Assembly: GCA_038363925.1 (NCBI GenBank)
Contig: JAQQWL010000008.1
Span: forward strand, 1,178,001 to 1,242,000
DNA from: Apiospora phragmitis
Taxonomy: Eukaryota > Ascomycota > Sordariomycetes > Amphisphaeriales > Apiosporaceae
Length of the DNA: 64,000 nucleotides
Direction: 5' to 3'
Below the pieces are notes generated by a model that saw only the letters and a program-made list of their open reading frames with translations, was not told the origin of the DNA and did not search any database. Positions within the stretch are counted from its first letter, which is position 1; the number at the start of each line of letters is the position of its first letter. Shown piece after piece: positions 1 to 12,781 of the stretch. Both the position numbers and the translations under genes were made by a program.

Positions 1-1171
1 ATCTGGTGCCACTGGACGGGACCATCGGACTGAACGAGCTGGCGTCCAAGATAGGCTGGGAGCCCACAGTCCTCGCCCGCTTTGTCAATGTCGTGCTTAT
101 CCAGGGGATTTTCGAAGAGCCGGAGCCCAGAGTCTATAAGCATAGTGCATCGTCAACGGCCTTCCGCGACGATGCCTTGCGGTCTTACTACCGGATCGGG
201 TAAGCACCCCATTTCAAGCAACTTTAAACCTTGATGTGGCCTCGCTCTGATAGGCCCCGTTCTCAAAAGCTCGTGGAGTGTACCCTCCTGGTGGAAGGTA
301 CGTTTGTTCCCTGCCACTGCCCATGAAGTGGAAGGTTAGCTGACACCAGCAAGGTGTCGGACTATCTGAAGACCCACGCCCCCGAAGATGTGTATGACCC
401 CCTGAAGTCGCCATTTTCCTACGCGTGCGGCGCCGAGGGCAAGACGTACTATCAGCTGCTCGAGGAGGACCCGGCGTTCTCGGATGTCTGGCACAAGGGC
501 ATGGCGCAAGCGGCGCCCTTCAACCCGGTACTGGGCATGTTTCCGTTCCGCGACATGAAGGAGGCCGTCGAGACCGCGCCCGATCGCGCTTTTGTCGTGG
601 ACGTGGGCGGTGGCCGCGGGAACGCGATGATCGACATGATGCAGGAGTGCGGCGGCAGCTTTGGCGCCCCCATGGTCTTGCAGGATATGAAGGAGGTGCT
701 GGAGGGCGAGGACCCCGTACGGATCGAGGGTATAGAAGTTATGCCGCACGACTTTCACAATGAACAGCCTGTCAAGAGTAAGTGCGCTCCTACCTTCGGA
801 GTCCCTTCGTGGAATCTAATGGAAGAATGAATTGCCACACTACAGATGCGCACATCTATTACCTGCGGAAGGTAATGCACAACTACTACGACGACAAGTG
901 CCGGGCCATCCTGCGTCCCATAGTCGAAGCCATGGGTCCGGACTCGCGTTTGCTTATCGGCGACTTGATCCTACCCGAGTCAGCCCGACCAGGAAATGAC
1001 GTGCTCCCGTTCTGCTCGGACCTACGAATGCTGATGATCGGCGGGACCGAGAGATCGGAAGCCCAATGGAAGCAGCTGTTGGAGAGCGCCGGGTTGGTCA
1101 TTGTGAAGATCTGGAGATTGCCTGGGGCGCCCCACGAGGCTACGATCGAGACTAGGCTCAGGGGTAATTAA
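1..1171 (+). CDS. SAM-dependent O-methyltransferase (COMT-like, 5' end outside window)
   Basis: Family 2 O-methyltransferase, which would methylate a hydroxyl of a small aromatic or polyketide substrate in the cytosol. The reading frame is open to the left edge. The first exon (to about 199) carries the winged-helix dimerisation part (PLDGTIGLNELASKIGW). A donor GTAAGC lies at 200 and a small exon may lie near 254-297. The main exon (about 350-777) holds the SAM motif DVGGGRGN. An intron at 778-845 is followed by HIYYLRKVMHNYYDDKC and LLIGDLILPE, the fungal OMT signature, and TAA at 1169-1171. Exons 2 and 3 join cleanly, but the exon 1 splice phase could not be made consistent, so either the intron model is wrong or there is a small lesion. 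Typical family length is about 400 residues, so roughly 130-150 N-terminal residues are outside. The substrate cannot be told; it may belong to the decayed cluster of this window. Confidence 0.85.
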
Positions 1172-1322
1172 CTAGCCCCCTGAATCCTGCGGACTTCACG
1201 AGATTGGAGTCCTTACGTACGACAATGACTCCAGAACAAATTGGGCTACATATGTGAACTACCAGTTGTATTTCAATTTCCAATCGTCAATAGCCATGAC
1301 ACCTTCCTACACAAACCCCCTA

Positions 1323-3753
1323 CTAGCTGCGACTGTCCGCGAGCAGCAGCTCCGCAACAGGTCCGTAGAATGCCTCGTCTAGACCGAGACTCAGCAGCCT
1401 ACTTGCTTTCACAGTAGTGGGCTGCTTCGACTCGATAATCTCCCACAACCTATCTTTAGTATAGAAGTCGGTTTGAAAGTCGTTGATCAGTTGACTTAAT
1501 GAAGGACGAGGGTCGATAACGCTGAGTTGAGGATTGGGACCCACGTCGACGGTGATCTCGCTTGTCGCACTCGATAAGGCCGGGACCTCTGCAACGGTGC
1601 TGTAAAGATGACCTGATCGCGAAATGGCCTTGTGGCCGTGTGACTCGGGAACGGAGGATCCTTCGCCGTCGATCCGGACTTGGACGCTCGCAATATCCGC
1701 CGAGACAAACCGGAAGGTCCACTTCTTGCCCCCGCTCCGGGCCGTCAGCCGCCCGGCCGCTTGGTCGAACCGGATAGGGATGGTACGCAAAGACGTGTCG
1801 TTGCTATCCGCTGGTGTTGCTGCTGCCCCTTGCTCACGATCATCCCGCATGTCTTCTACTACGTCGAACCGGCCATCGCGGCCTACGACAATGAGGACTT
1901 CGAACCCTGGGGGGTTCCGGCACCCGTTCGCCGGCACCTTCTCCTGGTCCAGGGAAATGATGGAGCCTTCAGGGGCAAGCACAGGGATGTGGTCCAGTGG
2001 CCGGTATAGGTCGATCTCGCGGTCGCCGTCATAGACAGTCCCGGTGAAGATGTCCACGTGTCGAAGCGGAGGAAGCCATGCCCGCGTCTTCGCGAGATTG
2101 GTCGACTTGTCCCGCGGAGTCACCACGGGGGCAACGACGAGAGACTGCCCGAAGAAGTACTGATTCGGGTATCGGTATGCCTCAGGTCTCTGGGTGTACT
2201 TCCAATACAATGGCTGGACAAGCGGCAGGGGCGAGGAGGACGAAGGCGAGGCGTTGAACGAGAAGATATACGGCACCAATCGATGACGCTGGCGCATTGC
2301 GTTCTTCATGGCTAGCATGCACTCGTTGCGATACAGCCACGGCTCCTTGGACATCCAGCGACTGAGCGCCGAGTGGAGCCGCAGGATGGGCGAGAAGGCG
2401 CCGTACTGCACCCACCGGGCCGTGCACTCGTCGTCGCGGTAGCCCGGCAGATGGCCTCCGATATCGTGGCTCCACCATCCGTACCCGATGTTGGAGGCGG
2501 TGGCCGTAAATTCGGGCTGGAAGCGAAGGGAATCCCAGGTTGCCACCGCATCTCCCGAGAAGCCCACGGGGTACCGGTGGCTGCCCGGCCCGCCGTATCG
2601 CGAGAAGATGATGGGATAGGAATCGTCGGCGTGGGCCTGCTTGGTGTCGAGGAATTGGAAGTGGTTCAGCAGCCAGAGCGGGTCGAACCCGGGGTGCGGG
2701 TGTGCGAGCCCTGCTGCCAGTCGATCCACCAGAAGTCGCAGCCTTGGTCTTCCAGTCTTCGGTGGACGACATTGAAGAATGCGTGCACGAACTCGGGGGA
2801 GGTCGGATCAAACTGGATCGTGTCGCCGTTTGTTGTGTCATGGTTCAGGACCTTGGCCAGTTCCTCGTAGACTTCTTCGTGCTCTGCGATGCCTGCGTGG
2901 GGATGGTCGTTCAGAGTCATCTTCAGACGCCGCTCGTGCAATGCGTTGGCAAATCCGGCAGGGTCCGGGAAGAGGTCATGGTTCCAGGTGTAGCCAGTCC
3001 ACCCTGTGTGGGGGACAGCGTCCCCTTTGACCCAATGCCAGTCCATGTCAATGACAGCCACCGACATCGGGATGTCGTTCTCCTGAAACTTGTCCATCAA
3101 TGCCAAATACTCATCCTGGTCATACGCGTGATACCTGCTCCACCAGTTCCCGAGGCACCACCGGGGCACAATCGGCTGGCGGCCGGAAATGGCATAGAAG
3201 AATTCCATGGCACCTTTGTAATCATGGTCGTAGCAGAACAAGTACCCGTCGATGCGAGCACCGGATCGTCGTGGAGTCACGAACCCCTCGCCGTCGAAAA
3301 GCATGCTCTTACTATCATCCAAGACCGAGTAGCCATCCCTGGAGAGGATGCCGGCTCCCATGTCACACCGCCCATCGACACCGTCCAGCGTTCTTGCCGT
3401 GCCTCCCAGATTGCCACCTGGCTCCTCCCGAAGCGCCATTCAGCTCCCCAGTCTGTCATCTTAGCCCTGAAGGTAACCCCCAGACCGTTGGGACTGAATC
3501 GCTTCTTGTCATAGGTCAGACGAAAAGACGACGTGCTGATGCTGAGCTCAGCTTTGCTGTCTACCTTTTGAAACACGGGCGTGGGGAACTTCCGGTTGAT
3601 GGCAAAGGTGGAAGCGCGGTCTTCGAAGACGCCATCCTTGGCCCACTCGTATCGGAGCACCTTGTCGGTGATGATGGTGAAGCGATAATGTGTCCCCTCC
3701 ACCATCGATTTCTCGTTGGCCAAGGGCTCGCACGGGAACTTGTATTGATCCAT
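1323..3753 (-). CDS. GH31 alpha-glucosidase/alpha-xylosidase family, two apparent frameshifts
   Basis: Glycoside hydrolase family 31, hydrolysing terminal alpha-linked glucose or xylose. The gene spans about 810 codons, normal for the family, with no introns, and starts at ATG 3753-3751. The catalytic barrel is clear: FWWIDWQQ (nucleophile Asp), FSRYGGPGSHRYP and GFSGDAVATW (acid/base Asp), WWSHDIGGH, then a C-terminal beta domain. There is no obvious signal peptide. The reading frame shifts twice: near 3427, between WRFG and EEPGGNLGG, and near 2690, between HTRTPG and FDPLWLL. Both are explained by loss of one G in a G run, and the protein is otherwise complete with all catalytic residues. 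That makes sequencing or assembly error, or a very recent pseudogene, the two explanations. The SDR gene lies upstream on the same strand and the OMT downstream converges on it. Confidence 0.88.
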
Positions 3754-4880
3754 TCCTCAAGACGCACCGGCTCGATCTACAAAAAGGCTTGTTGTTATCA
3801 GTTGGCAGACGAACAGAAAGATGCAAGATGGGCTTGAAGTAGGTCGATATGATATGGCATGGTTCCCGGTCAGCCAGTCCATAGCTTGCACCAAGTGCCT
3901 CTCCAAAAGCGGGGGTGGCGTCTCGTTATGTTTGCTGCCAATGGTGCCGATCAGCGCATCCGACACCCGTTTGGTAGTTGTTGGAATGGCCAGCGAATGA
4001 AATTATAAGAATACTGTGCACAGAATGTCGATGCAGGTGACCGTCGGGCTTCTTTGGCGTGATGACAGAAAACGTCCAATCTAAAAAGGGGGTGTAATGT
4101 TCCCGGGAAAGTCCTACTTCTACTCTTCAAGACATCGTTATAAGCAACGAGCTTCATCAATTGACCTTAAGCAGCACGCGGCCGAGCCGGTCGTTCCAAG
4201 TCACCTAGGCCAGGCCCATGTGATTACGTGATCTTGTCTCCCACGAGCCACGGTCGGCCTTCGATTCAGCCATCGAGGACCCCGAGGACCCACCCGACCT
4301 ACTCGTTCTAGTGCTCGATGGCTGAGGTTAGTTTCCCAGGGTGGAAGCTATTGGAACTACGGCGCAAATGGTGCAGCCATGGATGAGCAAGTTCTAATGA
4401 TGTGGCTGACAGTCATGGTCAAATATGTACGTACCCGCCGGCCGTGCCCTTATCAGGGCCCTGGCCACCCATCTGGGGATGGAGCAATTTGTTGCTATGG
4501 TTCTTGTTTACAAAGTTGCTATTTCTTCTCGTGCGAAATACCGTTGTTTGTGTGTTATCGTTCGACCAAGTGAGTAGGTAACAATGACACCAGACTCTTA
4601 GAGGACCAGCTCGGTGTTCGTGCCCTCAATTGCTAGGAACCATCAACAGCGAGGCATATATAGACGATGAGTCTATTATGGGAAAAACAGACAGGCCCCT
4701 ATTGCCGCAATCATACAATTATACCACTCGTGATCCAGCTACTACAGGACCGATCAAACGTATCAAAAACTACTAGGCCTGTTCATTTTTGTCATTGTGT
4801 GCATGAAGTTCCTTCAAGCCTTGGGTATAGCTCATTGCGGCGTCCTAACGGTAACGAGACAGTTTAGTACTACAGTTTAC
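3754..4880. other. intergenic, no gene seen
   Basis: About 1.1 kb between the start of the GH31 gene and the 3' end of the SDR gene. It must hold the GH31 promoter. Only short unconvincing open frames occur on either strand; no transposon ends, tRNA or repeat seen. Confidence 0.6.
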
Positions 4881-5775
4881 TCAGGGATGGGGATGTGGAC
4901 TTGCCGTGATAAATTGCGGAGCAAATTTCCCGAGGGACTTGATCGGGTTAGAATTGACTCCCCTCCAGAGCAAGCCAGTCGTCCCAGACCCGACAATGTC
5001 ATCGACAAGTGTCTCGGCGAACTTCTCTGCCGGCATGCCCTTGGGCTTCGACTCGCCATTGGCCCAGCCCGTGATGATCTTTTCGATTGGAATTGACAAG
5101 GACGTTGGGGGCAAGTGAAAATCGTCATTGTCGTGAAAATGGCTGTTGATGGTGCCTGCCATGATGGTAACCACAGCAACACCGAAGGGGGCCAGCTCCA
5201 GACGTAGGACCTTGGACAGATTCGTAAGAGCGGCTTTGGATGAGGAATAGACACCTGTGTCGGCAAGTCCCAATGCTAGCCAATTTATGGAAGAATGCTT
5301 GTCTTATGGCCGATAATCAGCCAGAAGAGATGTACATACCCATCCACGTTGTGTAGACAACTGCGCCGCATGTACTGATGTTGACGACGCGACCACGACT
5401 GGCGATCAGAAGCTTGGAGAAGGCCTGTATCATGCGTATTGGGCCCCACACATTGAGGTCGTAGAGCTTCTGCGCGCGCTCAATGTCGATGTCGAGCACG
5501 GGCGTGCCGTAGGCGGCGCCGGCATTGTTCACCTGTACGTCGAGCCCGCGGCCGCTGTCGGTGACGAACTTGACGGCCTCGCGAATGGAAGCAAGATCGC
5601 AGACGTCCAGCGGGAAAATAGTGACATTGTCAAGGCTGGAGAGACTCTCGGGGATCTTGGAGATGTTTCGGGCAGTAGCAAAGACATGGTGGTGGTGCGT
5701 CGCCAGCGCGCTAGCTATGGCGGCGCCAATGCCCCCGGCGGAACAGCCTGTCACCAAAATTGTCTTCTCCGGCAT
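4881..5775 (-). CDS. short-chain dehydrogenase/reductase (AYR1-like)
   Basis: Classical SDR of about 270 residues, an NAD(P)H-dependent oxidoreductase. Exon 1 runs 5775-5340 and exon 2 5254-4881. The 85-nt intron (GTATGT at 5339, CAG ending at 5255) restores a continuous frame, WMGVYSSSKAALT. The cofactor motif is TGCSAGGIG near residue 10, in the TGCSxGGIG form typical of fungal 1-acyl-DHAP reductase (Ayr1)-like SDRs. NNAG, the catalytic Ser (NISTCG) and YSSSK (Tyr/Lys) are all present. The start is ATG 5775; an in-frame GTG just upstream is not used here. No lesions, so probably functional. Whether it acts in lipid metabolism or in tailoring of the neighbouring polyketide is not decidable from sequence. 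Confidence 0.88.
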
Positions 5776-6602
5776 CACGATTGCACTGCTGTGGATTTGT
5801 TATCCAGAGAAAGCTCTCTCTTTTGAGTTGGCATGCGTTTCCGGTCCTCGCTGCGTAGTTGGAGAAAATAGCAAATGAAGCAAAAAGTAGAGAAAAAAGC
5901 AAGGAGGATGAGGGGTGGTAGCAAAGCAGATAGGGCCACCCCTTCACCCTGCCCTTTCCTCCATACAGTTGCCGCTTTATGCAAGGGAGGGGGAGCAGAT
6001 ACCAATTGATTGCCTTTATCGGCAATTGACCCTTATGTGCGTATATCCGCAGGCGAGACGGTTACGGGGTCACCCATTGGAAGGCAAGAAAAAGGGGACT
6101 AGTTATTTGGCCAACCAATTGGAGTTCCAGCTGGTCGGTTCACGCTAAGAGATGGGAGTCGCCCCTGAACTGCTCAGTCACGGTACTAGTGCAGCATGCA
6201 AGACAACGTCGGGTTACCCAGCATAGCAAAATATTGCGTGTGTTATTGAGAGGGAATTGAACTGATTCTCTAACGTAATAACAGCCGATAAGAGAACTTG
6301 CTCTAAGCCTGTGATGTATGACCCAACTAAATTAGGATACCCCTTACCTTCAAGTGCATGATCAGGGGGTGCTAGTCCCTTTTATTTCCATGACAGGTAA
6401 GTATATAGCTAAATTCAGGCTGAAGTGGGAACTTCAGCCCTCCCTCGGCCCCTAAACCGTGCACACGTGAGATAGCAGAGCAACACCAAAATCATTCGTA
6501 AACCCCACCGTCGATTCATCATCATCCGGAGAAAAGACATACCCTTACCACCGCAGTCGCGTATCGTTTCATTCCATCCGCCCTAGCATCATTATCATTC
6601 TG
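5776..6602. other. intergenic, no gene seen
   Basis: About 0.8 kb between the start of the SDR gene and the 3' end of the AAA ATPase gene, both on the minus strand. It contains the SDR promoter. Nothing else recognised. Confidence 0.6.
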
Positions 6603-9312
6603 TTACTCGTAAATCTGATCGTAGCACTCCGGGTCGTCCAAATCGTAATCGTCCTGTTCGACGTCATCGTCTTGGATCTGGCGGCGGCGCAGAAAATTCT
6701 TGAAGCCGCGGCTCATCTTGACGACGGCGCGCAAGTGCTTCTCCGTGACCGTGACCCTGCCCTCGGTGCCATCCTCCTCGAGGGCCTCGGCCTCGGCGAG
6801 CGCCACGGCCGTCTGCAGCGCGTTGCGGATCTCGCGCCCGTTCCACGCGAGCGCGCGCACCTCCTGCGCCTCGTACGCGTACTCGCGCGTCGCGACCGAG
6901 ACGTGGACGCGCCCCGCGGCGTCGCGCTCGAGCCGCTCGAAGCCGCTGCCCCAGACGCGCTGGCGGTCGGCGTCGGTCAGGCTGCGGTAGTGCAGCGCGA
7001 CGTGGATGCGCGACGTGAAGGCGGCGTCGAAGGAGCGCACGCGGTTCGTCGTCAGGAACAGCACGCCGCGGTAGTACTCGAGCGCGCGCAGGAAGATGGA
7101 CACGAGCCCGTTGCGCGCCAGGTCCCGCGCCCGCCGCGCCTCGAGGTACACGTCGGCCTCGTCCAGCAGCACCATGGCGCCGTAGCGCTCGCCCAGCTGC
7201 AGGAAGTACTCCAGCGACTTCTCCACCGTCAGGCTGTTCGTGCTCAGGTCGCCGCTCGTCAGCGAGAGCAGGGGGCGGTGGGCCAGCTCGGCGATGCTCT
7301 CGCAGGTGGCCGTCTTACCCACGCCCGGGGACCCGTGCAAGAGGAAGATGCGACCCTGGCCCTTGTTCTTGACGAAGTCCTTGGGCCAAGGCGTGACTTG
7401 CCCGTCCGACGCGAACTTGCCGATCAAAGCTCGGATAGTGAGTTTGATGTCCTCATCGAGCACCAGGTGCTTGAAGGCCTCCCTGTCGTATTTGATATCC
7501 TGTAGATACCTGACATTGAAGTGGCCCCAGCGCCGCTCACCCAGGATGAAGCCAGACACCGTCTTGGTCAGCACCAGGTAGTAGAGGTCGTTCGCGGGCG
7601 CGTCGCTCGAGACCGGCTTGGCGGACTCGTACTCGCGGCCGAAGATGCTCGGTCGCCCCTCGTCCTCTCTCTTACAGGCGGCGCATCCGCAACAGGCCGC
7701 GAACGACGGCAGGGGGTCGCGTCCGGGTGGCGACGGTGGCGGGCTCACCACTTGCTGATGGTGAACAAAGTGGCGGGGAGGAGGGGGCATCCGCATCCCG
7801 GGCGGGAACCCTGCTGGGTGGTGCCTGGGAGCACTCATGCTGAAGCGGTTGTATCCGTCACAGTCGACCACGACCCGGCCGCTCATCTGAAGAAAGGAAG
7901 ATTAGCAGGTGTCTCTGTCAGCAACCCGTAAACATCATGTGAAGGATAAAAACAACAACAACACAAAAGGGGGGGGGGGCAAAGGTTATCATTACTCACA
8001 TATCCTGCAACGTTAACAGGCGAGTTCCACCCATAGTTGAAGTTGGAGTTTGTGTCGACAAGGTTGCCATTGTAAGTCATGTACGCTGGACCCTTGGCGA
8101 GCTCCCACGTGAGTCTGCCCAATTGGACGTTTCTGTCTTCGACATCCTCGGGATCTTCGTCGCCGTCCTCTCCACAGAAGAAACGGGCCGGGATGACAGA
8201 CAAGCTGGAGATGGCTGCCTCGTCCGTGAATGTATCGACCGTGAACGAGTCCGTGGTCCGGACGAACTCGTTGTTGGAGAAGGTCAGATTCCAGCAGTCG
8301 ACTCTGATTCGACCGTCTTTGCCATTGGAGCAACGTGATACAATGAAAGGAGCCCGGTCGTTGTTTTCGTGCTTGGCGTAAACGACCTCCCCGGGCTTGT
8401 AGAGCATCCACAAGTTACTGTACAGCGCTTTTGGGGGGCTGCTCGTATGACGCTGGTGCTCGGCATCGTACCGGCTTCCGAGCTTCTCGTCAATGTAGTC
8501 AACTAGCACGTTGATGTGGCGCTTGGTGATGTTGGCGTACTCCTCGTCATGAGTCGCGGGCTGGTGGTCGCGATAATGACACAGTGCAGCAAGATGGTGA
8601 TAGACGAGACGATAGGGGGCATTAATGGTGACGGTATCTCCAAGGAAGCCGCTGTTACCTGGGTAGTACTCTACTACTGCCTTCAACGCGTTGATCAGGT
8701 ATCGCGAGTTTATCACCATGGAGGTTTGTTCGACGTTGGCAATCTTTAGTTCGACATTGTCATCATCACCATGTTGAACAGTATCGGCACCAAAGTATCC
8801 GGAGTATGGATCACCCGTATCATACATGGGTCGTCGGGGAGGAGGACCAGGAGGCGGATAATAGCCTCCTCCTCGTCCATTCCTGATGACGGTGGTTGAG
8901 ACCTTGGTGATGATCTCTAGGACAGGCTTGGACTTCTCCGAAACCTGTTGAGAGGACTCCCCTTCACCCAGAGGCACGTCGATTGGGGATGAGCTGCGAC
9001 AGACTACCTAACTGTTAGCAGTTGGACCTCAAACTAGATGAGCGGGGGCAATATATTGGGCCTGGAAATATTACCGTCATACACCCTGCCACCGACGCCT
9101 TTGTACTGTAGTACATAGCAGATATCCGGGACCTCGCCCTCTGCAAGCTCGGTGTTCGCCTCGCCATCCTTCAGGATGAGCGATTTGAGTCTCTCAACGT
9201 TGCGCTCTTCCTTCAGCTTGAGGCCACCGATGCCATCCTGGCCTTGACCTTGGGGTCTAGGGTGGATCTCTTCATAGCTCGCGATGGAGTCTGTGTCGCT
9301 GGTGTCATCCAT
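6603..9312 (-). CDS. AAA ATPase with N-terminal DUF7025-type domain
   Basis: Fungal AAA+ ATPase of unknown substrate. Three exons (9312-9075, 9003-8000, 7886-6603; introns of 71 and 113 nt) give 841 residues in one frame. The N-terminus is acidic and low-complexity, starting MDDTSDTDSIASYEE; an upstream in-frame ATG at 9411 is possible. The DUF7025-like region is around residues 210-330 (LWMLYKPGEVVYAK, LTWELAKGPAY). It is followed by the linker GFILGERRWGHF, Walker A GSPGVGKT, Walker B MVLLDEAD, sensor 1 LFLTTNRV and an arginine-finger region FTSRIHVAL. The C-terminus is very acidic. A proline-rich segment (PPPPR, PPPSPPG) links the halves. Intron 2 carries an 11-G tract. Unlike its neighbours it has no frameshift or stop despite very high GC in exon 3, so it looks functional. 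Confidence 0.92.
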
Positions 9313-10094
9313 GTCGGTTCTCTGTGTGTTCAAATACTTTTGGACGATAGACTGGAGGATACGAAACGGACTCGAACGGAGAAGTGGGATCAAAATCTGG
9401 AAAGTTTTCACAATAGAGGGGAATCATGCGGCGTTTTATCTTGCGACTGAGTGCTCCTGATTCCACAGCCTGAAACAGAGCCAAGTGAGGCTGGCTGGGG
9501 AGATGGTTCGCAGGGGATGAGACAAGGCAGCAATGTGCACTTGTGCTGCATACTACTGCAGTGATGAGTCCGCATTCAGCCAATGAGCTGACAGAGAACC
9601 AAGGAATGCAGCTGAGATGAGGCAACACACACTGCATTGGTTGCATGCTGGCTTCGGTGGCCGCCAATTATGCATCTGGCTGACGCCCCTTCTGTAGGCA
9701 ACCAGCAGGCTGCCGTGAGGGGAAACGCAGAGCCCACCAACCCCGACTGCCGAAACCAAGGCTATGTAATTAACACCGCAGATTGTGCGACTAGTCCTGA
9801 GATATACCAATGGTCACTTATGATTCCTTCTCCTTCGATCCTTCCCCGAAGACTGTGAAGGCTGACCATGCATGCAGGTAAAGCCCCGTTAGAAACCCAA
9901 TGAGAGACTGCCGCATGTTCCCGCCTGGCTCGTACAGCATGTTTCTGGCTAGCCATTCTCGGACCGTGTGGCTATGGGCTGGGATGAATGCTCTTACTCC
10001 GCGTTTCATTTTCAAATGTATTGGTGGACACAAGTATAAGAGCATGGTACGCCTTCCAATAGACCCGTGTGGGCTTCTTTCGGCTCCTAGAATA
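9313..10094. other. intergenic, no gene seen
   Basis: Upstream region of the AAA ATPase gene and downstream region of the broken methyltransferase. Short frames on both strands show no recognisable domain or codon pattern. Confidence 0.55.
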
Positions 10095-10852
10095 TCACTT
10101 GGCTTTCCGACAAAGCACAGTTGTGATTGTCCCTAGGTGTATGGAAACGCCCTGTTCCGTCTCTGCGACTGCCCTCTGGAACAACTCGAGGAAGACTCCC
10201 TAGTAACTGGCGCGGACGGAGCTTGCGCCTTGGGAGGAAACATCTCCGCCAGCTCCTCCCATACCATGAGGAAGTCCTCCGTCCAACCTTTATAATCCTG
10301 CTTTCGTTTCTCGAAGACTTTCATGCCTACGCCCTCGAATCCGTGGTCCACGACCACTTGGTCGAGCTTATCAATGAACGTATTGTCGTGCCCGCGAGCA
10401 TCCGCTCCCGCCTTTAGTATTTGAGAAATCGTGTTGCATGCAATACTCTAAATGCCAGGCGACGGTGGGGAATGGATAAGAAACTTGACAACCTTGGATT
10501 CCTCCCATTGTAGATAACCACCGGGTTTTAATATGGCGAGCACGGCCGAGAGCAAAGTCGCGACACCAGTCTGGGCCAGGGTGATGCCAAACGTGCGAAC
10601 GTGGCCAATGTCGTAAAGGCCGGTCAGGTCCACCGAGGGATTGAAAATGCCAAGCTGCTGCAGTTGGATGCCGGACGGGAGGAATGCCGGCACTGGGAAG
10701 TTGATAGGGTTGATGTCATACCCATCCAGCTGCGAGGACAAGCCAGTCTTGGCAAATTCGTCGTGCAGATCGCAGAGCCAGGCGCCGTTGCCGCAGCCCA
10801 GATCTGCGATTCGCATTGGACCGCGGCGTGGCACGTTGGGTTCCAGGAGATA
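10095..10852 (-). pseudogene. SAM methyltransferase, 3' part, cut off by transposon insertion
   Basis: C-terminal ~3/4 of a class I SAM methyltransferase of the fungal secondary-metabolism type (LaeA/UMTA-like; YLQWEE is the family hallmark). Reading leftward from the junction: YLLEPNVP, motif I DLGCGNGAWL, acidic loop DGYDINP, then LLSAVLAILKPGGYLQWEE. An intron of about 75 nt follows near 10490-10415, and the last exon contains WTEDFLMVWEELAEMFPP. Near 10185 a one-base loss shifts the frame; in the other frame FLELFQRAVAETEQG continues to TGA at 10097-10095. The 5' exon lies 17.26 kb away at 28110-28231. Removing everything between, with one TA kept, restores an open frame across the junction. 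The gene is therefore dead here through insertion plus a frameshift. Confidence 0.88.
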
Positions 10853-10894
10853 ACGTACGTCACCCCATAATTGACCCCCCCCTGTAATTGACCA
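10853..10894 (+). repeat. left terminal inverted repeat of Fot1-type copy 1
   Basis: Starts ACGTACGTCACCCC and contains two subterminal AATTGACC motifs separated by a C run. It matches the reverse complement of 28068-28109 with only small differences. Confidence 0.9.
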
Positions 10895-12139
10895 CCAACT
10901 CCAAATAGTCACCATTCCTTCAATTTTGGACTATAATATAATCGCTTTCAACCGTAGATACAATAGATATTTCAGAATCCGATTCCTTAATTTCAAGCTG
11001 GTCTGGCTCCTCTTTCGTACGTTATATGCTCTTAATTAATATAAATTTCGAATTCGAGCTAATCTATACCCTTCGCTTCTTTCGTAGCCTTGCGAGCTCT
11101 AACTTCTCTTTTAAGGACTATATTTATAATTCCGTATTAATTAATAGATAGTTCTTTTCTTAGTATCCTTTTTAGATCTTTTTAAATAGCTGGCGTTATA
11201 TAGTAGGGTTGCTTTAACTTAATTAGTAAAAGTGTCGAATCTAACGCTTTAAATTAATAGACTTTTTTAATATTAATTATAATATATTATTAATTAAAGG
11301 AGTTTTTATAAGTGTGAGGGCCTTATTTTAACTAGTTAAGGCCTGTGTTATCTTTTCCGGTCGCTTTCGATTACTGTTTTTAAGTAAAAGAGGGCTAGTA
11401 AGTGGCTTAGTAACATATACGGGCTAAAAACTGTTACTACGCTAACCACCCTTAATATTCTAGGCCGATAAAGCCTTTTTACGGGCTTTAGTATAGTATA
11501 TAAAGAAGTTCCGTTTACCGATAGGGGCTAAATTCGTTAATAAGGATAAAAAACCGATCTCCTTCCGATAATAAGCTTTTATAGGGGTAAAAACTCTAAT
11601 ATCGAGGGGTTAAAGAACGTGTAATAAATAAAGGAGTAAAAATAATAAGTAAATATTATTTTAATAATAAAGGGATATAAAATCGTCGGTTATATAACTG
11701 CTATACTTATTTAAAATAAGTAAACGAGTATCCTTTAGATCGTTCGGGGCGGTTTCCGGTATAAAAACATCTTCGAGCTATTTAACGGCGATCTCGTTAT
11801 TCGTCCAGCCTTTATTACTCGTATCGAACTTCTATCCTTAAAATTTATCGAGTTCTTAAGGGAATTATTATTCTTAAACCAATTTGCCTTTATAAATTAC
11901 TAAAAGAGGGATAGCCTTGCTAAGTGCCGATACATATTTTAATATAGTCGTTTAGTACCTTAAACTAGGCTGTTTTTATTAAATAAAATATAATTCCGAA
12001 CTACTTATTATAAGGCTATTACCTCTTTAACCTTTTAAAATACCGTGCTCGTTTATATTATACCTGTTTTTAAGTTTAATAACTTAAATTTAAAGTATAC
12101 GTAATTTAATTAAAAACTAAGACTTAATTACTTTAATTA
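10895..12139 (-). pseudogene. Fot1-type transposase relic, DDE half (copy 1)
   Basis: RIP-degraded remainder of the transposase coding region. It aligns base for base, apart from C/T and G/A differences, with 44340-46246 of copy 2, in which the DDE_1 domain is still readable. Frame is lost through many stops. The empty site of the solo LTR found in copy 2 is visible here near 11270. Confidence 0.75.
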
Positions 12140-12144
12140 ATACT

Positions 12145-12781
12145 TATAACGAACGCTATCTAGGTTTTAAAAAAAACCTAGTAAGACGTACTAAGGTTTA
12201 TGTTAGTAATACGAGAGAGTATCTAGACGTGCGATAAAAGTCGCTTCTATCGATATAATAGGTAATAGCTCGTAAGAATAAAGATAACGGAGAGGCGCGG
12301 GCTTTAAAAGTATTTATAATAGTTTCGTTAAAGTTATTTATTTTATTAATAAATTAAGATTAATATTTAAATTAATTATTAAAATAAAGAGTATTTATAT
12401 AAAATATATAGGGAATATTTATCGTTATATATCTAATCTCTTCCTTTATTAATCCGTTAAATTACTTGGCTCACCTTCGTATTTTAATAATCCGGGTAAT
12501 CCCTTCGTTAGTTAAATTACCGGCTTACTTCGTCGTCTTTAGTGATCCCTGTAATCCTTTACGTAACGTTATTTTTATTACTTTTTTAAGTCGTGTCTAG
12601 CCTATTACTATTCGGGATGCTATCGTTATAATTATCGTATATTTTTATAATATAAGTACGTTTATATTAATATAATTAATAGCGCGATCGGTAACCGTAA
12701 TATCGTAGTTTAGGCGGGGTATTATAAATCCGGCCCGGTGATTTATAAGTTTTAGCCGTATAATTAGGTTAAGTTATAATA
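12145..12781 (-). repeat. 3' LTR of retrotransposon A
   Basis: 637 bp, reading TATAACGAACGC at the left and GTTATAATA at the right on the plus strand, the RIP form of a TG..CA LTR in minus orientation. Homologous to 19073-19464 joined to 27318-27562. Confidence 0.85.

Noticed and set aside
1562..3837. Plus-strand frames opposite the GH31 gene
   Set aside because: Antisense to conserved catalytic motifs; no domain of their own.
6664..7931. Long plus-strand open frames opposite the AAA ATPase
   Set aside because: Shadows of a very GC-rich true gene whose motifs are on the minus strand.
7969..7979. 11-G tract in the AAA gene intron as a quadruplex or regulatory element
   Set aside because: Single run in an intron without further G runs; no support beyond simple repeat.
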